Translations under genes and position numbers: made by a program
In this document: positions 1 to 8,424 of the stretch, in pieces
How positions within the stretch are numbered: position 1 is the stretch's first letter
How the letters are laid out: each line of letters begins with the position of its first letter
Origin: JAWLBM01 sp041687675
GTDB lineage: Bacteria > Pseudomonadota > Alphaproteobacteria > Rhizobiales > Pleomorphomonadaceae
DNA length: 64,000 nucleotides
Direction: 5' to 3'
Assembly (NCBI GenBank): GCA_041687675.1
Contig: JAWLBM010000002.1
Location: 186,001-250,000 of the forward strand
The notes under the pieces: model-generated
What the model saw: the letters and a program-made list of their open reading frames with translations, nothing else
Database searches by the model: none
Told to the model about the DNA's origin: nothing

Positions 1-299
1 TAGGCCCCGCGCTTGATGGCGGACACCGCCGTCTCGACGTTGCCGTGGCCGGAGATCATCACCACCGGCAGGTCCGGGTGGTCCACCTTGATCTCGTCGA
101 GGAGCGCCAGCCCGTCGAGGCGGCTGCCCTGCAGCCAGATGTCGAGGAAGACCAGTTGCGGTCGCCGGTCGGCGATCGCCTGCAGCGCGCGGTCGGAGTC
201 GCCCGCCGTGCGGGTGCCGTGTCCCTCGTCCTCGAGCACGCCGGCGACGAGCTCCCGGATGTCGGCCTCGTCGTCCACGATGAGAATGTCTGTGGCCAT
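1..299 (-). CDS. ntrX: NtrX-type response regulator, N-terminal part (cut by window edge)
   Basis: The first 99 residues of a receiver domain are present and the rest runs off the left edge. The N-terminus MATDILIVDDEADIRELV carries the acidic pair of a receiver domain. The phosphoacceptor is Asp53 in LVFLDIWLQG, followed by VVMISGHGNVETAVSAIKRG. The start lies 13 bases after the stop of ntrY on the same strand, with AGGA just upstream. In the family, a sigma54-type AAA+ domain and a helix-turn-helix domain follow, but neither can be seen here. With NtrY it forms a two-component system linked to nitrogen and redox control. The assignment rests on the receiver sequence and its NtrY neighbour. 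Confidence 0.85.
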   Translation of the reverse strand, partial: MATDILIVDDEADIRELVAGVLEDEGHGTRTAGDSDRALQAIADRRPQLVFLDIWLQGSRLDGLALLDEIKVDHPDLPVVMISGHGNVETAVSAIKRGA

Positions 300-312
300 G
301 GGGTCCTGCTGG

Positions 313-2577
313 TCAGCTCCGGATTTGCGTTTCACCGCCGTCGGCCGGAGCCGGGGCGGTGGACGGGTTCTTCGGAAGGGTCACGCGGACCATGGCGCCA
401 TGGCCGCCCTCGGCCACGGCGGGCGAATCGAGGAGCTCGATCCTGCCGTCATGCTCCTCGACGATCTTCTTCACGATCGCAAGGCCAAGCCCCGTCCCCT
501 TCTCGCGCGTGGTCATATAGGGCTCGAGCAGGCGGTGGCGGTCGTGCGCCGGCAGCCCGACCCCGGTGTCGATCACGTCCATCACCAGGCTGCTGCCGCA
601 TTCGTGCGCCCGCACGGTCACCGACGCCTCGCCTCTCTCCTCGGGATCGAGCGGCGTGATCGCCTCCGCCGCGTTCTTGACGAGGTTGGTGATCGCCTGG
701 CTCATCAGCCGGCGGTCGAACCGGCCGAGCAGCGGCGCATCCGGCAGGTCCGCCCGGAAGGCGATCTCCGGGTGGCCGACGCCCATCAGGAACACCGCCT
801 CGCGGATCGGCTCGCCGAGGTCGTGCGTCTCCATCGCCGGCTTCGGCATGCGGGCGAAGGCGGAGAACTCGTCGACCATGCGGCCGATGTCGCCGACCTG
901 GCGGACGATGGTGTCGACGCACTGGTCGAACACCTGCCGGTCGCCGTCCTCGATCACCTTGCCGTAGCGGCGGCGGATGCGCTCGGCGGACAGCTGGATC
1001 GGCGTCAGCGGGTTCTTGATCTCGTGGGCGATGCGGCGGGCGACGTCGGCCCAGGCCGAGGTGCGCTGGGCGGTCACGAGGTCGGAGATGTCGTCGAGGG
1101 TGACCACGTAGCCGTGCTCGCGGTCCGGCGAGCGGTCCGAGGCGACGCGGACGTTGATGGTGAGCTCCCGGGAGCCGCGGATCAGCGTCACGGTGCCCTG
1201 GTGGATGCGCGAATCGTCCCGGATCGCGGCGGAGAGCAGCGGCTCGAGCTCGGGAACCTCGTCGGTGAGGAGCCGGCCGATGAGGTCGAACTCCTCCAGC
1301 CCGAGGAGGTCGGTCGCCGAGCGGTTGGCGATCGAGACGTGCCCGTCGTTGGAGACCCCGACCACCGCCGCGGTGACCCCGGACAGCACCGCCTCGGTGA
1401 AGCGCCGCCGGCGGTCGACCTGGTCGTTGGCGGCGAGCAGGTCGTCGCGCTGCGTGCGCAGTTCGTTGGTCATCTTGTTGAAGGTCCGGCCCAGGCTGTC
1501 GAGGTCGTCGCCGGCCGCGCCGACCGGCACCTGGGCGGTGAGGTTGCCGCCGGCCACCTCGTCCGCCGCGCCGATGAGCCGCCGGATCGGCGCCACCAGG
1601 GCGTTGGCGAAGGACAGGCCCAGCCAGATCGCGCTCAGCAGGAAGACGATCGTCATGCCGGCGAAGACCATGCCGAAGCCGAACTGCACGTCGGCGCGGC
1701 TGGCCTCGAGGCGGCGGTAATCGACGGCGCTCTCCCGCGCGAGGCGGAGGTTGTCGAGCACCTTCGGGTCGAGCAGGCGGACGACGTACAGGTAGGTGTC
1801 TTCGTAGGCCTTGAGCTTGAGGATGCCACCCACCTGGTTGGAGCTGCCGGGCGCGATCGTCACCGGCGCGCCCTTCAGCGCCTCGTCCATCGCCCGCTGC
1901 GGCGGCATGATGGTGCGCACGTTCGGATCGAACTCGGTGCGCAGGAGCACCGTGCCGTTGCCGTCGAGCAGGTAGGCGCCGTGCACGCCGCGAAGGCTCG
2001 CCTGCGCCTCGAACACCGAATCGAAGCGGCTCGGCTCGAAGTCGTAGAGGGGCTTTGCGGCCTCGACGGCGCTGGCGACGCCGATGAGATCCCCCCGCAG
2101 CACCCGGGCGTGCTCCTGCATGTAGGCGCTGGCGACGGTGAGGACGTTGTCGACCACCTGGCGGGTGCGGTCCTCGAACCAGCGGTCGAGGCCCTGGTCG
2201 ATGGTGATGGTGAAGGCGGCGGCGACGAGGCCCGCCGGCAGCGAGGCCATCAGCGAGAACAGCACGACGATCCGCACATGGAGGCGCGCGGCCGCCCTGC
2301 CCTCCCACCAGGCCCGCCAGATGCGCGAGCCTTCCCAGATCACCATGCCGAGCAGCCCGAGCACCAGAACCGCGTCGATGATCACCGCCGGGCGGATGAT
2401 CTGCGGGGTCGGCTCGATCGGCGTCAGGTTGGTGATCAGCGCGAAGGTGACCAGCGAGGCGACGATCGACAGGACCACCAGCGCGAGGCCGAGGGCACGC
2501 CTGAGGCGGCCGTCGCCGTTCCGGCCGACGGCCGGGCCCGTCACCGCTGCGCCACTCGCATCGAGGCCGATCGTCAA
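313..2577 (-). CDS. ntrY: Sensor histidine kinase NtrY
   Basis: This is a 754-residue membrane kinase. Hydrophobic segments lie near residues 31-50, 62-82, 103-125 and 301-325, leaving a periplasmic sensor region of about 170 residues. HAMP (about 327-380) and PAS (about 390-500) domains follow. The phosphoacceptor is His518 in ADVARRIAHEIKNPLTPIQL. The N box (NLVKNAAEAI) and G boxes (DTGVGLP, EKGTGLGLAIVKKIVEEH) are intact. Length and order match NtrY. It is followed after 13 bases by ntrX, its expected partner. No ntrB/ntrC sit upstream here; the upstream neighbour is divergent hspQ, so ntrYX is transcribed on its own. Confidence 0.95.
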   Translation of the reverse strand: MTIGLDASGAAVTGPAVGRNGDGRLRRALGLALVVLSIVASLVTFALITNLTPIEPTPQIIRPAVIIDAVLVLGLLGMVIWEGSRIWRAWWEGRAAARLHVRIVVLFSLMASLPAGLVAAAFTITIDQGLDRWFEDRTRQVVDNVLTVASAYMQEHARVLRGDLIGVASAVEAAKPLYDFEPSRFDSVFEAQASLRGVHGAYLLDGNGTVLLRTEFDPNVRTIMPPQRAMDEALKGAPVTIAPGSSNQVGGILKLKAYEDTYLYVVRLLDPKVLDNLRLARESAVDYRRLEASRADVQFGFGMVFAGMTIVFLLSAIWLGLSFANALVAPIRRLIGAADEVAGGNLTAQVPVGAAGDDLDSLGRTFNKMTNELRTQRDDLLAANDQVDRRRRFTEAVLSGVTAAVVGVSNDGHVSIANRSATDLLGLEEFDLIGRLLTDEVPELEPLLSAAIRDDSRIHQGTVTLIRGSRELTINVRVASDRSPDREHGYVVTLDDISDLVTAQRTSAWADVARRIAHEIKNPLTPIQLSAERIRRRYGKVIEDGDRQVFDQCVDTIVRQVGDIGRMVDEFSAFARMPKPAMETHDLGEPIREAVFLMGVGHPEIAFRADLPDAPLLGRFDRRLMSQAITNLVKNAAEAITPLDPEERGEASVTVRAHECGSSLVMDVIDTGVGLPAHDRHRLLEPYMTTREKGTGLGLAIVKKIVEEHDGRIELLDSPAVAEGGHGAMVRVTLPKNPSTAPAPADGGETQIRS

Positions 2578-2805
2578 GGCCCTTGGCTCCCTGCCCTCGC
2601 CGCCGCCACGGGTCGGCCGCAGCGGTTTAGCACGGCTGTTGCAAAATTGCGACAGGTCTGTCGCCGATCGGCGGGGCCGGGCCCGACGAAGGTCCCGGAA
2701 GGTCGTTCGTCCGACCGACTGGTCGCGAGCCGCTGCTCGCTATAGACTGTCGACAAGACGAGGAGGCCTCTCGCCGCATCACCTCGCGCCACGGGTCACG
2801 GACGC

Positions 2806-3138
2806 ATGAGAACCTACAGGACGGCCAAGTTTCAGATCGGCGACGTCGTGAAGCACCGGTATTTTCCGTTCCGGGGCGTGATCTTCGACGTCGATCCGAT
2901 GTTCGCCAACACCGAAGAGTGGTACCAGGCCATTCCCGAGGATATCCGCCCCTCGAAGGACCAGCCCTTCTACCATCTCTACGCGGAGAACGCCGAGACG
3001 GAGTACGTCGCCTACGTCTCCGAGCAGAATCTTCTGCCCGACGACACGGGCCTGCCGATTCGCCACTCCGCCGTCGAGGACACCCTCAAGATGACCGACG
3101 ACGGCGGCTGGCAGCTGCCGCCCGACGCCATCCACTGA
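2806..3138 (+). CDS. hspQ: Heat shock protein HspQ (hemimethylated-DNA-binding/YccV-like)
   Basis: This 110-residue protein has the YccV-like fold signature. FQIGDVVKHRYFPFRGVIFD, WYQAIPEDIRPSKDQPFYHL and YVSEQNLLPDD are all characteristic. In gamma-proteobacteria, HspQ is a specificity factor or substrate of Lon and binds hemimethylated oriC DNA; the role in this organism is inferred. The gene diverges from ntrY across about 230 bases. A TATAGA at 2741-2746 could be a -10 element, but I could not pair it with a convincing -35. The gene converges on the IalB-like gene, with a hairpin between them. Confidence 0.92.
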   Translation: MRTYRTAKFQIGDVVKHRYFPFRGVIFDVDPMFANTEEWYQAIPEDIRPSKDQPFYHLYAENAETEYVAYVSEQNLLPDDTGLPIRHSAVEDTLKMTDDGGWQLPPDAIH

Positions 3139-3154
3139 GCCGGGCCGCCGAATC

Positions 3155-3189
3155 GAACGGCGCGCGACCCGCCGGGCCGCGCGCCGTTC
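3155..3189. terminator. Bidirectional hairpin terminator between convergent genes
   Basis: A perfect 12-bp inverted repeat (arms 3155-3166 and 3178-3189, GAACGGCGCGCG and its complement) encloses an 11-base loop. It lies between the stop codons of hspQ and the IalB-like gene. A hairpin this stable can stop transcription from both sides even without a long T-tract, and none is seen. Confidence 0.6.
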
Positions 3190-3201
3190 CGGTCAATGCC
3201 C

Positions 3202-3852
3202 TCACTGGGTCGCGGCGTCGCTGGCCTCGTTCTGGGCGTCGATCAGCTTCTGCTGCGCCTCCTTGGCCTTGCGCTGCAGTTCCGCCTGCAGTTCCTGCTG
3301 CTGGCGCTGCAGGGTGGCCGTGTCGACCGCCGCGCCGTCGTAGGCGGCGGTGAAGCCGGCGAGCGAGAGTTTGAAGTTCACCGCCTTGGCCTGCTGGTTG
3401 AGCGTGGTGAGAATCAGCTCGTTGCCCTTCTTCAGCGAGGCGACGAAGGCGTCGTCCACCGGAAGCTCGGCGAAGCAGGCGTTGGGGAAGCAGATGGTGT
3501 ACTTGGCCGCTTCCTGCTTGCCCTTGTCGACCTGCACGCGCATGCCCGGCTGGATCAGCATGCCGACGGGCGTCTGCACCAGCAGCACCTTGCGGGCCTC
3601 GCCCTCGACGCCGCGCACGCCGGCCGACGCAAGGAACTGGCCGGAATCGGTCCGCAGTTCCCGCTGGACGAAGCAGATCTCCTTCTGATCCTTGGCATCC
3701 TTGCCGCACAGCTTGATCCAGCCCGAGGCGGGGGACTGGGCCGCGGGCGGCTCGGCCGCCGGAGCGGCGTCCTGGGCGAGTGCCGGGGCGGCGAGGCCGA
3801 TGCCCATCGCAGCCACCGCCGCGGCCGTCCACGTCTTCAGAAAAGTCGCCAT
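3202..3852 (-). CDS. Invasion-associated locus B (IalB) family periplasmic protein
   Basis: A 216-residue secreted protein starting with a clear signal peptide of about 26 residues (MATFLKTWTAAAVAAMGI, ending APALA). The mature part has the IalB pattern: WIKLCGKD, KEICFVQRELRTDSGQ, LLVQTPVGMLIQPGMRVQVD, and a Cys pair in TICFPNACFAELP that could form a disulfide. The last 40 or so residues (QRQQQELQAELQRKAKEAQQ) are a Gln/Glu-rich predicted coiled coil. The family is named from Bartonella but is widespread in free-living alphaproteobacteria, so invasion is not implied. It diverges from the binding-protein gene at 4127. Confidence 0.85.
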   Translation of the reverse strand: MATFLKTWTAAAVAAMGIGLAAPALAQDAAPAAEPPAAQSPASGWIKLCGKDAKDQKEICFVQRELRTDSGQFLASAGVRGVEGEARKVLLVQTPVGMLIQPGMRVQVDKGKQEAAKYTICFPNACFAELPVDDAFVASLKKGNELILTTLNQQAKAVNFKLSLAGFTAAYDGAAVDTATLQRQQQELQAELQRKAKEAQQKLIDAQNEASDAATQ

Positions 3853-4126
3853 TCGATTATCCTCGATGTCGAGAACCGTTGCACTCGGCGGACCGGGCGT
3901 CCGGCTACCAACCGTCAGATTTGCCGCCCCTTGTCAATGCCGCGCACCGTCGATGCGGCTGCGGGGGAGCCGTGTGTTCGCGAGACTTCTGGTGACCCGG
4001 AATTGGGGCGAGATGGTGGTGGACGACGGCGTTTTCCCGCGCCCGCGTGGTCTTCGCGCACTCGACCCGCTCCCGGTCCTGCGTGTTAGACTCTGTTAAG
4101 AAACGATTGCGATTCGGAGGCCGTCC

Positions 4127-5941
4127 GTGGTGTTCCCCTTCCTTCGCAGAGCCGCCCTCGCCGCGGCGATGTCGCTGACGTTCGCGACCGGCGTCCTTGC
4201 CGAGCCGATGCACGGCATCGCCATGCACGGCGCCCCGGCGCTGCCGGCGGATTTCGGCCACTTGCCCTATGCCAATCCGGATGCGCCGAAGGGCGGCCGC
4301 GTGGCCTACGGCTTCCCGGGCAGCTTCGACAGCATCAACCCCTTCATCGTGAAGGGCAACGCCCCGCGCGGGCTGATGGACGGCCTGTTCGGCAACAACG
4401 TCTGGGATACGCTGCTGATGCGCTCGGCGGACGAGCCCTTCACCCTCTATGGCCTTCTCGCCGAGACGGTGGAGGTGCCGGACGACCGGTCCGGGGTGGA
4501 GTTCACCATCCATCCGGACGCCCGCTTCTCGGACGGCACGCCGCTGACGGTGGAGGACGTGATCTTCACCGTGGACCTCCTCAAGGAGAAGGGCCGGCCG
4601 AACTACAGGAGCCGCTTCGGCAAGGTCGCCTCGATCGAGCGCGTCGGCGAGCGCGGGGTGCGATTCGTCTTCGGCGACGGCGCCGACCGCGAACTGCCGC
4701 TGCTGATCGGGCTCACCCCGGTGCTGCCGAAGCACGCGACCGATCCGGAGACCTTCGACCAGTCCACCATCCAGCCGATGGTCGGATCCGGGCCCTATGT
4801 GATCGAGCGGGTGGAGCCGGGCTCGCGGGTGCTGCTGAAGCGCAACCCGGACTACTGGGCCAGGGACCTGCCGGTGAAGCGGGGCTTCGACAACTGGGAC
4901 GAGATCTCGATCGAGTATTTCCGCGACGCCAACACCTATTTCGAGGGCTTCAAGACCGGCGCCTTCGACGTCCATTTCGAAACCGAGGCCGGGCGCTGGC
5001 TGACCGGCTACGACTTCCCCGCCGTCCGGGACGGCCGGATCGTCAAGGTGGAGACCGAGTCCGGCTCGCCGAAGGGCATGTCGGGCATCGTCATGAACAC
5101 GCGCCGGGAGATCTTCAGCGATCCGAAGGTGCGCGAGGCGCTGGGGCGCCTGTTCGATTTCGAATGGATCAACAAGAACCTCTACTACGGCGTCTACGCC
5201 CGCACCGGCTCCTATTTCCAGGGCTCGTCGCTGTCGGCCCTGGGCAAGCCGGCCGACGAGGCCGAGACGGCGCTGCTCGCGCCCTACCCGGATACGGTGC
5301 GGCCCGATGTGATGGACGGCACCTACGCGCCGCCGACGAGCGACGGCTCGGGCCGCGACCGGGCGGCGCTGCGCGAGGCGCTGGCGCTGTTCGAAGAGGC
5401 CGGTTGGACCATCCGCGACGGCGCCCTGCGCAACGCCGCCGGCCAGCCCTTCGCCTTCGAGTTCATGGCCAAGACCCAGGACGAGGAGCGCCTCGCCCTC
5501 GCCTTCCAGCGGACCCTGAAGCTCGCCGGAATCGACATGTCGATCCGCCAGGTCGACAGCACCCAGTACTACGACCGCCAGAAGGCCTACGACTTCGACA
5601 CCCTGCAGATGCTGTGGACGGCCTCGCTGTCGCCCGGCAACGAGCAGAGCTTCCGCTGGTCCAGCGAGGCGGCGAAGACCGAGGGCACCTTCAACTATGC
5701 CGGCGCGTCGGAGCCGGCGATCGACGCCATGATCGCCGCCCTGCTCGCCGCCCGCGACCGGCCGGAGTTCGAGAGCGCGGTCCGCGCCCTCGACCGGGTG
5801 CTGGTCTCCGGCCTCTACGTGGTGCCGCTGTTCCACCTGCCGAAGGACTGGCACGCCCGCTGGACCCATATCGAGACGCCGGACCGCCCGGCCCTCACCG
5901 GCGTGCAGCCGCCGACCTGGTGGTCGCCAGCGGCCGGCTGA
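4127..5941 (+). CDS. Family 5 extracellular solute-binding protein, YejA-like
   Basis: A 604-residue periplasmic peptide- or oligosaccharide-binding component of an ABC importer. The GTG start has GGAGG six bases upstream (4116-4120). A signal peptide of about 25 residues ends in GVLAEP. The segment HGIAMHG...PYANPDAPKGG is typical of the YejA subgroup, and DGTPLTVEDVIFTVDLLKEK and GSGPYVIERVEPGSRVLLKR are SBP_bac_5 motifs. No YejB, YejE or YejF genes are adjacent, so it is an orphan binding protein here. It is followed after 38 bases by the adenylate-forming-like gene, probably in one transcript. Confidence 0.9.
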   Translation: MVFPFLRRAALAAAMSLTFATGVLAEPMHGIAMHGAPALPADFGHLPYANPDAPKGGRVAYGFPGSFDSINPFIVKGNAPRGLMDGLFGNNVWDTLLMRSADEPFTLYGLLAETVEVPDDRSGVEFTIHPDARFSDGTPLTVEDVIFTVDLLKEKGRPNYRSRFGKVASIERVGERGVRFVFGDGADRELPLLIGLTPVLPKHATDPETFDQSTIQPMVGSGPYVIERVEPGSRVLLKRNPDYWARDLPVKRGFDNWDEISIEYFRDANTYFEGFKTGAFDVHFETEAGRWLTGYDFPAVRDGRIVKVETESGSPKGMSGIVMNTRREIFSDPKVREALGRLFDFEWINKNLYYGVYARTGSYFQGSSLSALGKPADEAETALLAPYPDTVRPDVMDGTYAPPTSDGSGRDRAALREALALFEEAGWTIRDGALRNAAGQPFAFEFMAKTQDEERLALAFQRTLKLAGIDMSIRQVDSTQYYDRQKAYDFDTLQMLWTASLSPGNEQSFRWSSEAAKTEGTFNYAGASEPAIDAMIAALLAARDRPEFESAVRALDRVLVSGLYVVPLFHLPKDWHARWTHIETPDRPALTGVQPPTWWSPAAG

Positions 5942-5979
5942 GGGCCCGACCCACAGGCGAGCCCGGGGGAGCCGCGCCG

Positions 5980-7632
5980 ATGATCCTCAGTCCCGAAGCG
6001 ACCATCCGCCGCCACGCCGGGAGCGGCGCATGGACCCGCGAGACGCTCGACGTGATGTTCCGCCGGGCGCTCGCGCGCACCCCAGGCGCGGTCGCGTTCC
6101 GCGACGCGGGCGAGGCCGCGACGCCCGGTGTCGGAGGCGCGGCGCTGACCTTCGCCGAGGCCGAACGGCGGATCGAGGCGCTGGCCGCCTTCTTCGGCGG
6201 GATCGGCCTGAAGCCGGACATGGTGATCGGCGTCCATCTGCCGCCCTCGGCCGACGCCGCAGTGGTGGTGATGGCCGCGCTGCGGGCCGGTCTCATCCTC
6301 TGCCCGCTGCCGCTGCATCTCGGCCGGGCCGAGATGATGGACGCCATCGCCGCCGCCAACATACGGGCGATCGTCACCGCCTCCACGGTGGAGGGCGAAA
6401 CCACCGGCGAACTGGTGCGCGACGTCGCCGCCGAGGCCTTCGCGATCCGTTTCGTCTTCGCCCTCGGGCAGGAGGTGCCGGACGGCCTCATTGACCTCGC
6501 CGAGGTCTTCGGCGACCCGGACCAGTTCGGCCCCGCCCCGGCGGTCGCCCGCCGCGGCGAGGCGGCGGACCACGTGGCGCTGCTGGCGCTGGCGCGGTCC
6601 GAGGACTGCCGTCCGGTAGCGACGCCGCTCTCGCACAATCACATCGTCGCCGCCGCCGCGGCGCACCGGCTGGACGGCCGGATCGAGCCCGGCGAACGGC
6701 TCCTGTCCACCATGCATCCGGCCGGGCTCGCGGGCCTGGCGGGCGGACTGGCGACGGCGCTGCTCGACGGGGCGCCGCTCGCCTTCCACCACCCGACCAC
6801 GCTCGCCGGCCTGGCCGCGGCCGTCGAGGAGGCGGGAGCGTCGCGGGTGCTGATGCCGGCGGCGGTCGCCGCCGAGGCCGACCGCCTGCTGCCGCCCGAC
6901 ATCCGGCTGTCGCTGGTCTCCTCCGGGCTCGACCCGCGGGGCGCGCCGGACGTGTCGCCCGGCCGGCCCGCCGTGGACCTCCTCACCATGGGCGGGCGCT
7001 GCCTGCTGCCGACCGGCGCGCGGGTCCATGGAGTCGCGTCGCTGGTCCCGGCCGGGGGCGGCCGGGCGGAAACGCCCGGGGCTCCGGCGCCGTTCGAGAC
7101 CGCGCTCAAGATGCGCCTGCGCCCCGGCGAGCGCCGCCCCGTCTCCGGCACCGGCGAACTCACCCTGTCGGGGCCGCTGGTGCCGGACGCGCCCTGGCCC
7201 GAGCCGATGTCGGGCGGGGTCGCCGCCGGCCTCGCCTTCGGGGCCGACGGCGCGCTGAAGCCCGGCATCCTCGCCCAGCCGACCGCCGACGGCCGCGAAC
7301 TCAGGCTGCGCGGCCCGATCGGCGAGGTGATGGTCGTCGCCGGCCAGCCGGTCTCGATGGACCGGCTGGACGGGATCCTCAGCCGCCACCCGGCGCTCGC
7401 CGACGCCGCGGTCTTCCCCGTCGATGCCGAGATGGCGGGCACGCGGGTCGGCGTCGCGGTGGTGGCGCGGCCGGGCGAGAGCATCGACGCGGACGGCCTT
7501 GCCGCCTTTCTCGAGGAGAGCGGCGGCGGCCGGCTCGACCGCCCGGCCCTGGTCCGGCCGGTGCGGGAGATCCCCCGCACCCCGGACGGCGCAGTGATGC
7601 GGCAGGCGCTGTTCCTCTCCGCCGTCGCCTGA
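5980..7632 (+). CDS. Degenerate acyl-CoA synthetase/AMP-binding family protein
   Basis: A 550-residue protein with the ANL layout. The N-terminal part (FRRALARTPGAVAFRDAGE, LTFAEAERRIEALAAFF, KPDMVIGVHLPPSADAAVVV) reads like an acyl-CoA synthetase. The ATP-binding loop TSGTTGxPKG, however, is replaced by ALARSEDCRPVATPLSHNHI, and the C-terminal catalytic Lys motif (RTxxGKxxR) is RTPDGAVMRQAL, with Val for Lys. Both losses predict little or no adenylation. The ATG at 5980 has GGGGGAG nine bases upstream. Translation in the same frame continues open upstream into the binding-protein gene, but that part is a shadow. It may be a binding or regulatory paralogue. Family assignment is good; function is unknown. 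Confidence 0.7.
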   Translation: MILSPEATIRRHAGSGAWTRETLDVMFRRALARTPGAVAFRDAGEAATPGVGGAALTFAEAERRIEALAAFFGGIGLKPDMVIGVHLPPSADAAVVVMAALRAGLILCPLPLHLGRAEMMDAIAAANIRAIVTASTVEGETTGELVRDVAAEAFAIRFVFALGQEVPDGLIDLAEVFGDPDQFGPAPAVARRGEAADHVALLALARSEDCRPVATPLSHNHIVAAAAAHRLDGRIEPGERLLSTMHPAGLAGLAGGLATALLDGAPLAFHHPTTLAGLAAAVEEAGASRVLMPAAVAAEADRLLPPDIRLSLVSSGLDPRGAPDVSPGRPAVDLLTMGGRCLLPTGARVHGVASLVPAGGGRAETPGAPAPFETALKMRLRPGERRPVSGTGELTLSGPLVPDAPWPEPMSGGVAAGLAFGADGALKPGILAQPTADGRELRLRGPIGEVMVVAGQPVSMDRLDGILSRHPALADAAVFPVDAEMAGTRVGVAVVARPGESIDADGLAAFLEESGGGRLDRPALVRPVREIPRTPDGAVMRQALFLSAVA

Positions 7633-7637
7633 CGCCG

Positions 7638-8351
7638 TCAGCCGAGCATCTCGACGAGGCGGCGGCGGGAGTCCGGCAGCGGTTCGCCCCTGGCGCCCGC
7701 GACATGCCGTTCGAGGAAGTAGCCGGTGATCGCCAGCGCCTGGCGGAGATCCTCCGGCGACGGATCGTCGCCCGCCCGGACGAGGAAGGCCGGCAGCGGC
7801 AAGAGCCGGTCGGCGTAGGGCGCCCCGGCGGCGCGGCTGACGGCCCGGGCGCTTTTCGGGCTGACGAAGGCGAGGTCCATGCTGGTGCCGGTGGCGGCGC
7901 AGCGCGTCAGGTCGATGCCGAACCCCAGTTCGTCGAGTAACGCCAGCTCGAAGCGAACCAGCAGGCGCCCCGCCTCCTGCGGACCGGCGAGGTGGTCGAG
8001 GACAATCCCGGCGGCGGCGTAGAGCCCCGGGTGGGGATCCCGCTCCGGCAGGTAGCGCAACAGGCCGGTGACCACCTGCAGCCCGTGCAGGCCGACCGCC
8101 GTCTCCATCAGGCGGGCGGCCCGGGCGCGGTCGAGTTCGACGGTAAACAGCCCGAGATGGTTCTCCAGCCGCGCCTTCCAGCTGGCGTGCACGAGATTGC
8201 CCGGCTGCAGCACGGGCTGCATCCGCCGCGACCGCCCGCCCTTCACCAGGCCGAAGTGCCGGCCGTGGCCGGGCGTCATCAGCTCGAGGATGGCGCTGCT
8301 CTCGCCGTGGTTTCGGATTCCCATGACGAGGGCCTCGGACGTCCACTCCAC
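7638..8351 (-). CDS. recO: DNA repair protein RecO
   Basis: A 237-residue RecF-pathway recombination mediator that helps load RecA on SSB-coated DNA. It starts with GTG and the family N-terminus (MEWTSEALVMGIRNHGESSA), followed by GHGRHFGLVKGGRSRRMQPV of the OB-fold. Cys residues equivalent to a zinc finger are not evident, as in many alphaproteobacterial forms. It is the last gene of the era-side cluster, about 75 bases after era, and converges on the AMP-binding-like gene with only five bases between stops. Confidence 0.92.
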   Translation of the reverse strand: MEWTSEALVMGIRNHGESSAILELMTPGHGRHFGLVKGGRSRRMQPVLQPGNLVHASWKARLENHLGLFTVELDRARAARLMETAVGLHGLQVVTGLLRYLPERDPHPGLYAAAGIVLDHLAGPQEAGRLLVRFELALLDELGFGIDLTRCAATGTSMDLAFVSPKSARAVSRAAGAPYADRLLPLPAFLVRAGDDPSPEDLRQALAITGYFLERHVAGARGEPLPDSRRRLVEMLG

Positions 8352-8424
8352 CGTTCCGCATGCTCCGTGGGAGGCGTCGTCCGCCCCAAGGCGGCGATCC
8401 TAGCACGCCGCCCGGACCGGCGGA

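Noticed and set aside
13..2745. A 910-codon open frame on the plus strand opposite ntrY
   Set aside because: It is antisense to well-supported kinase sequence, lacks any domain and is the usual effect of high GC on the opposite strand.
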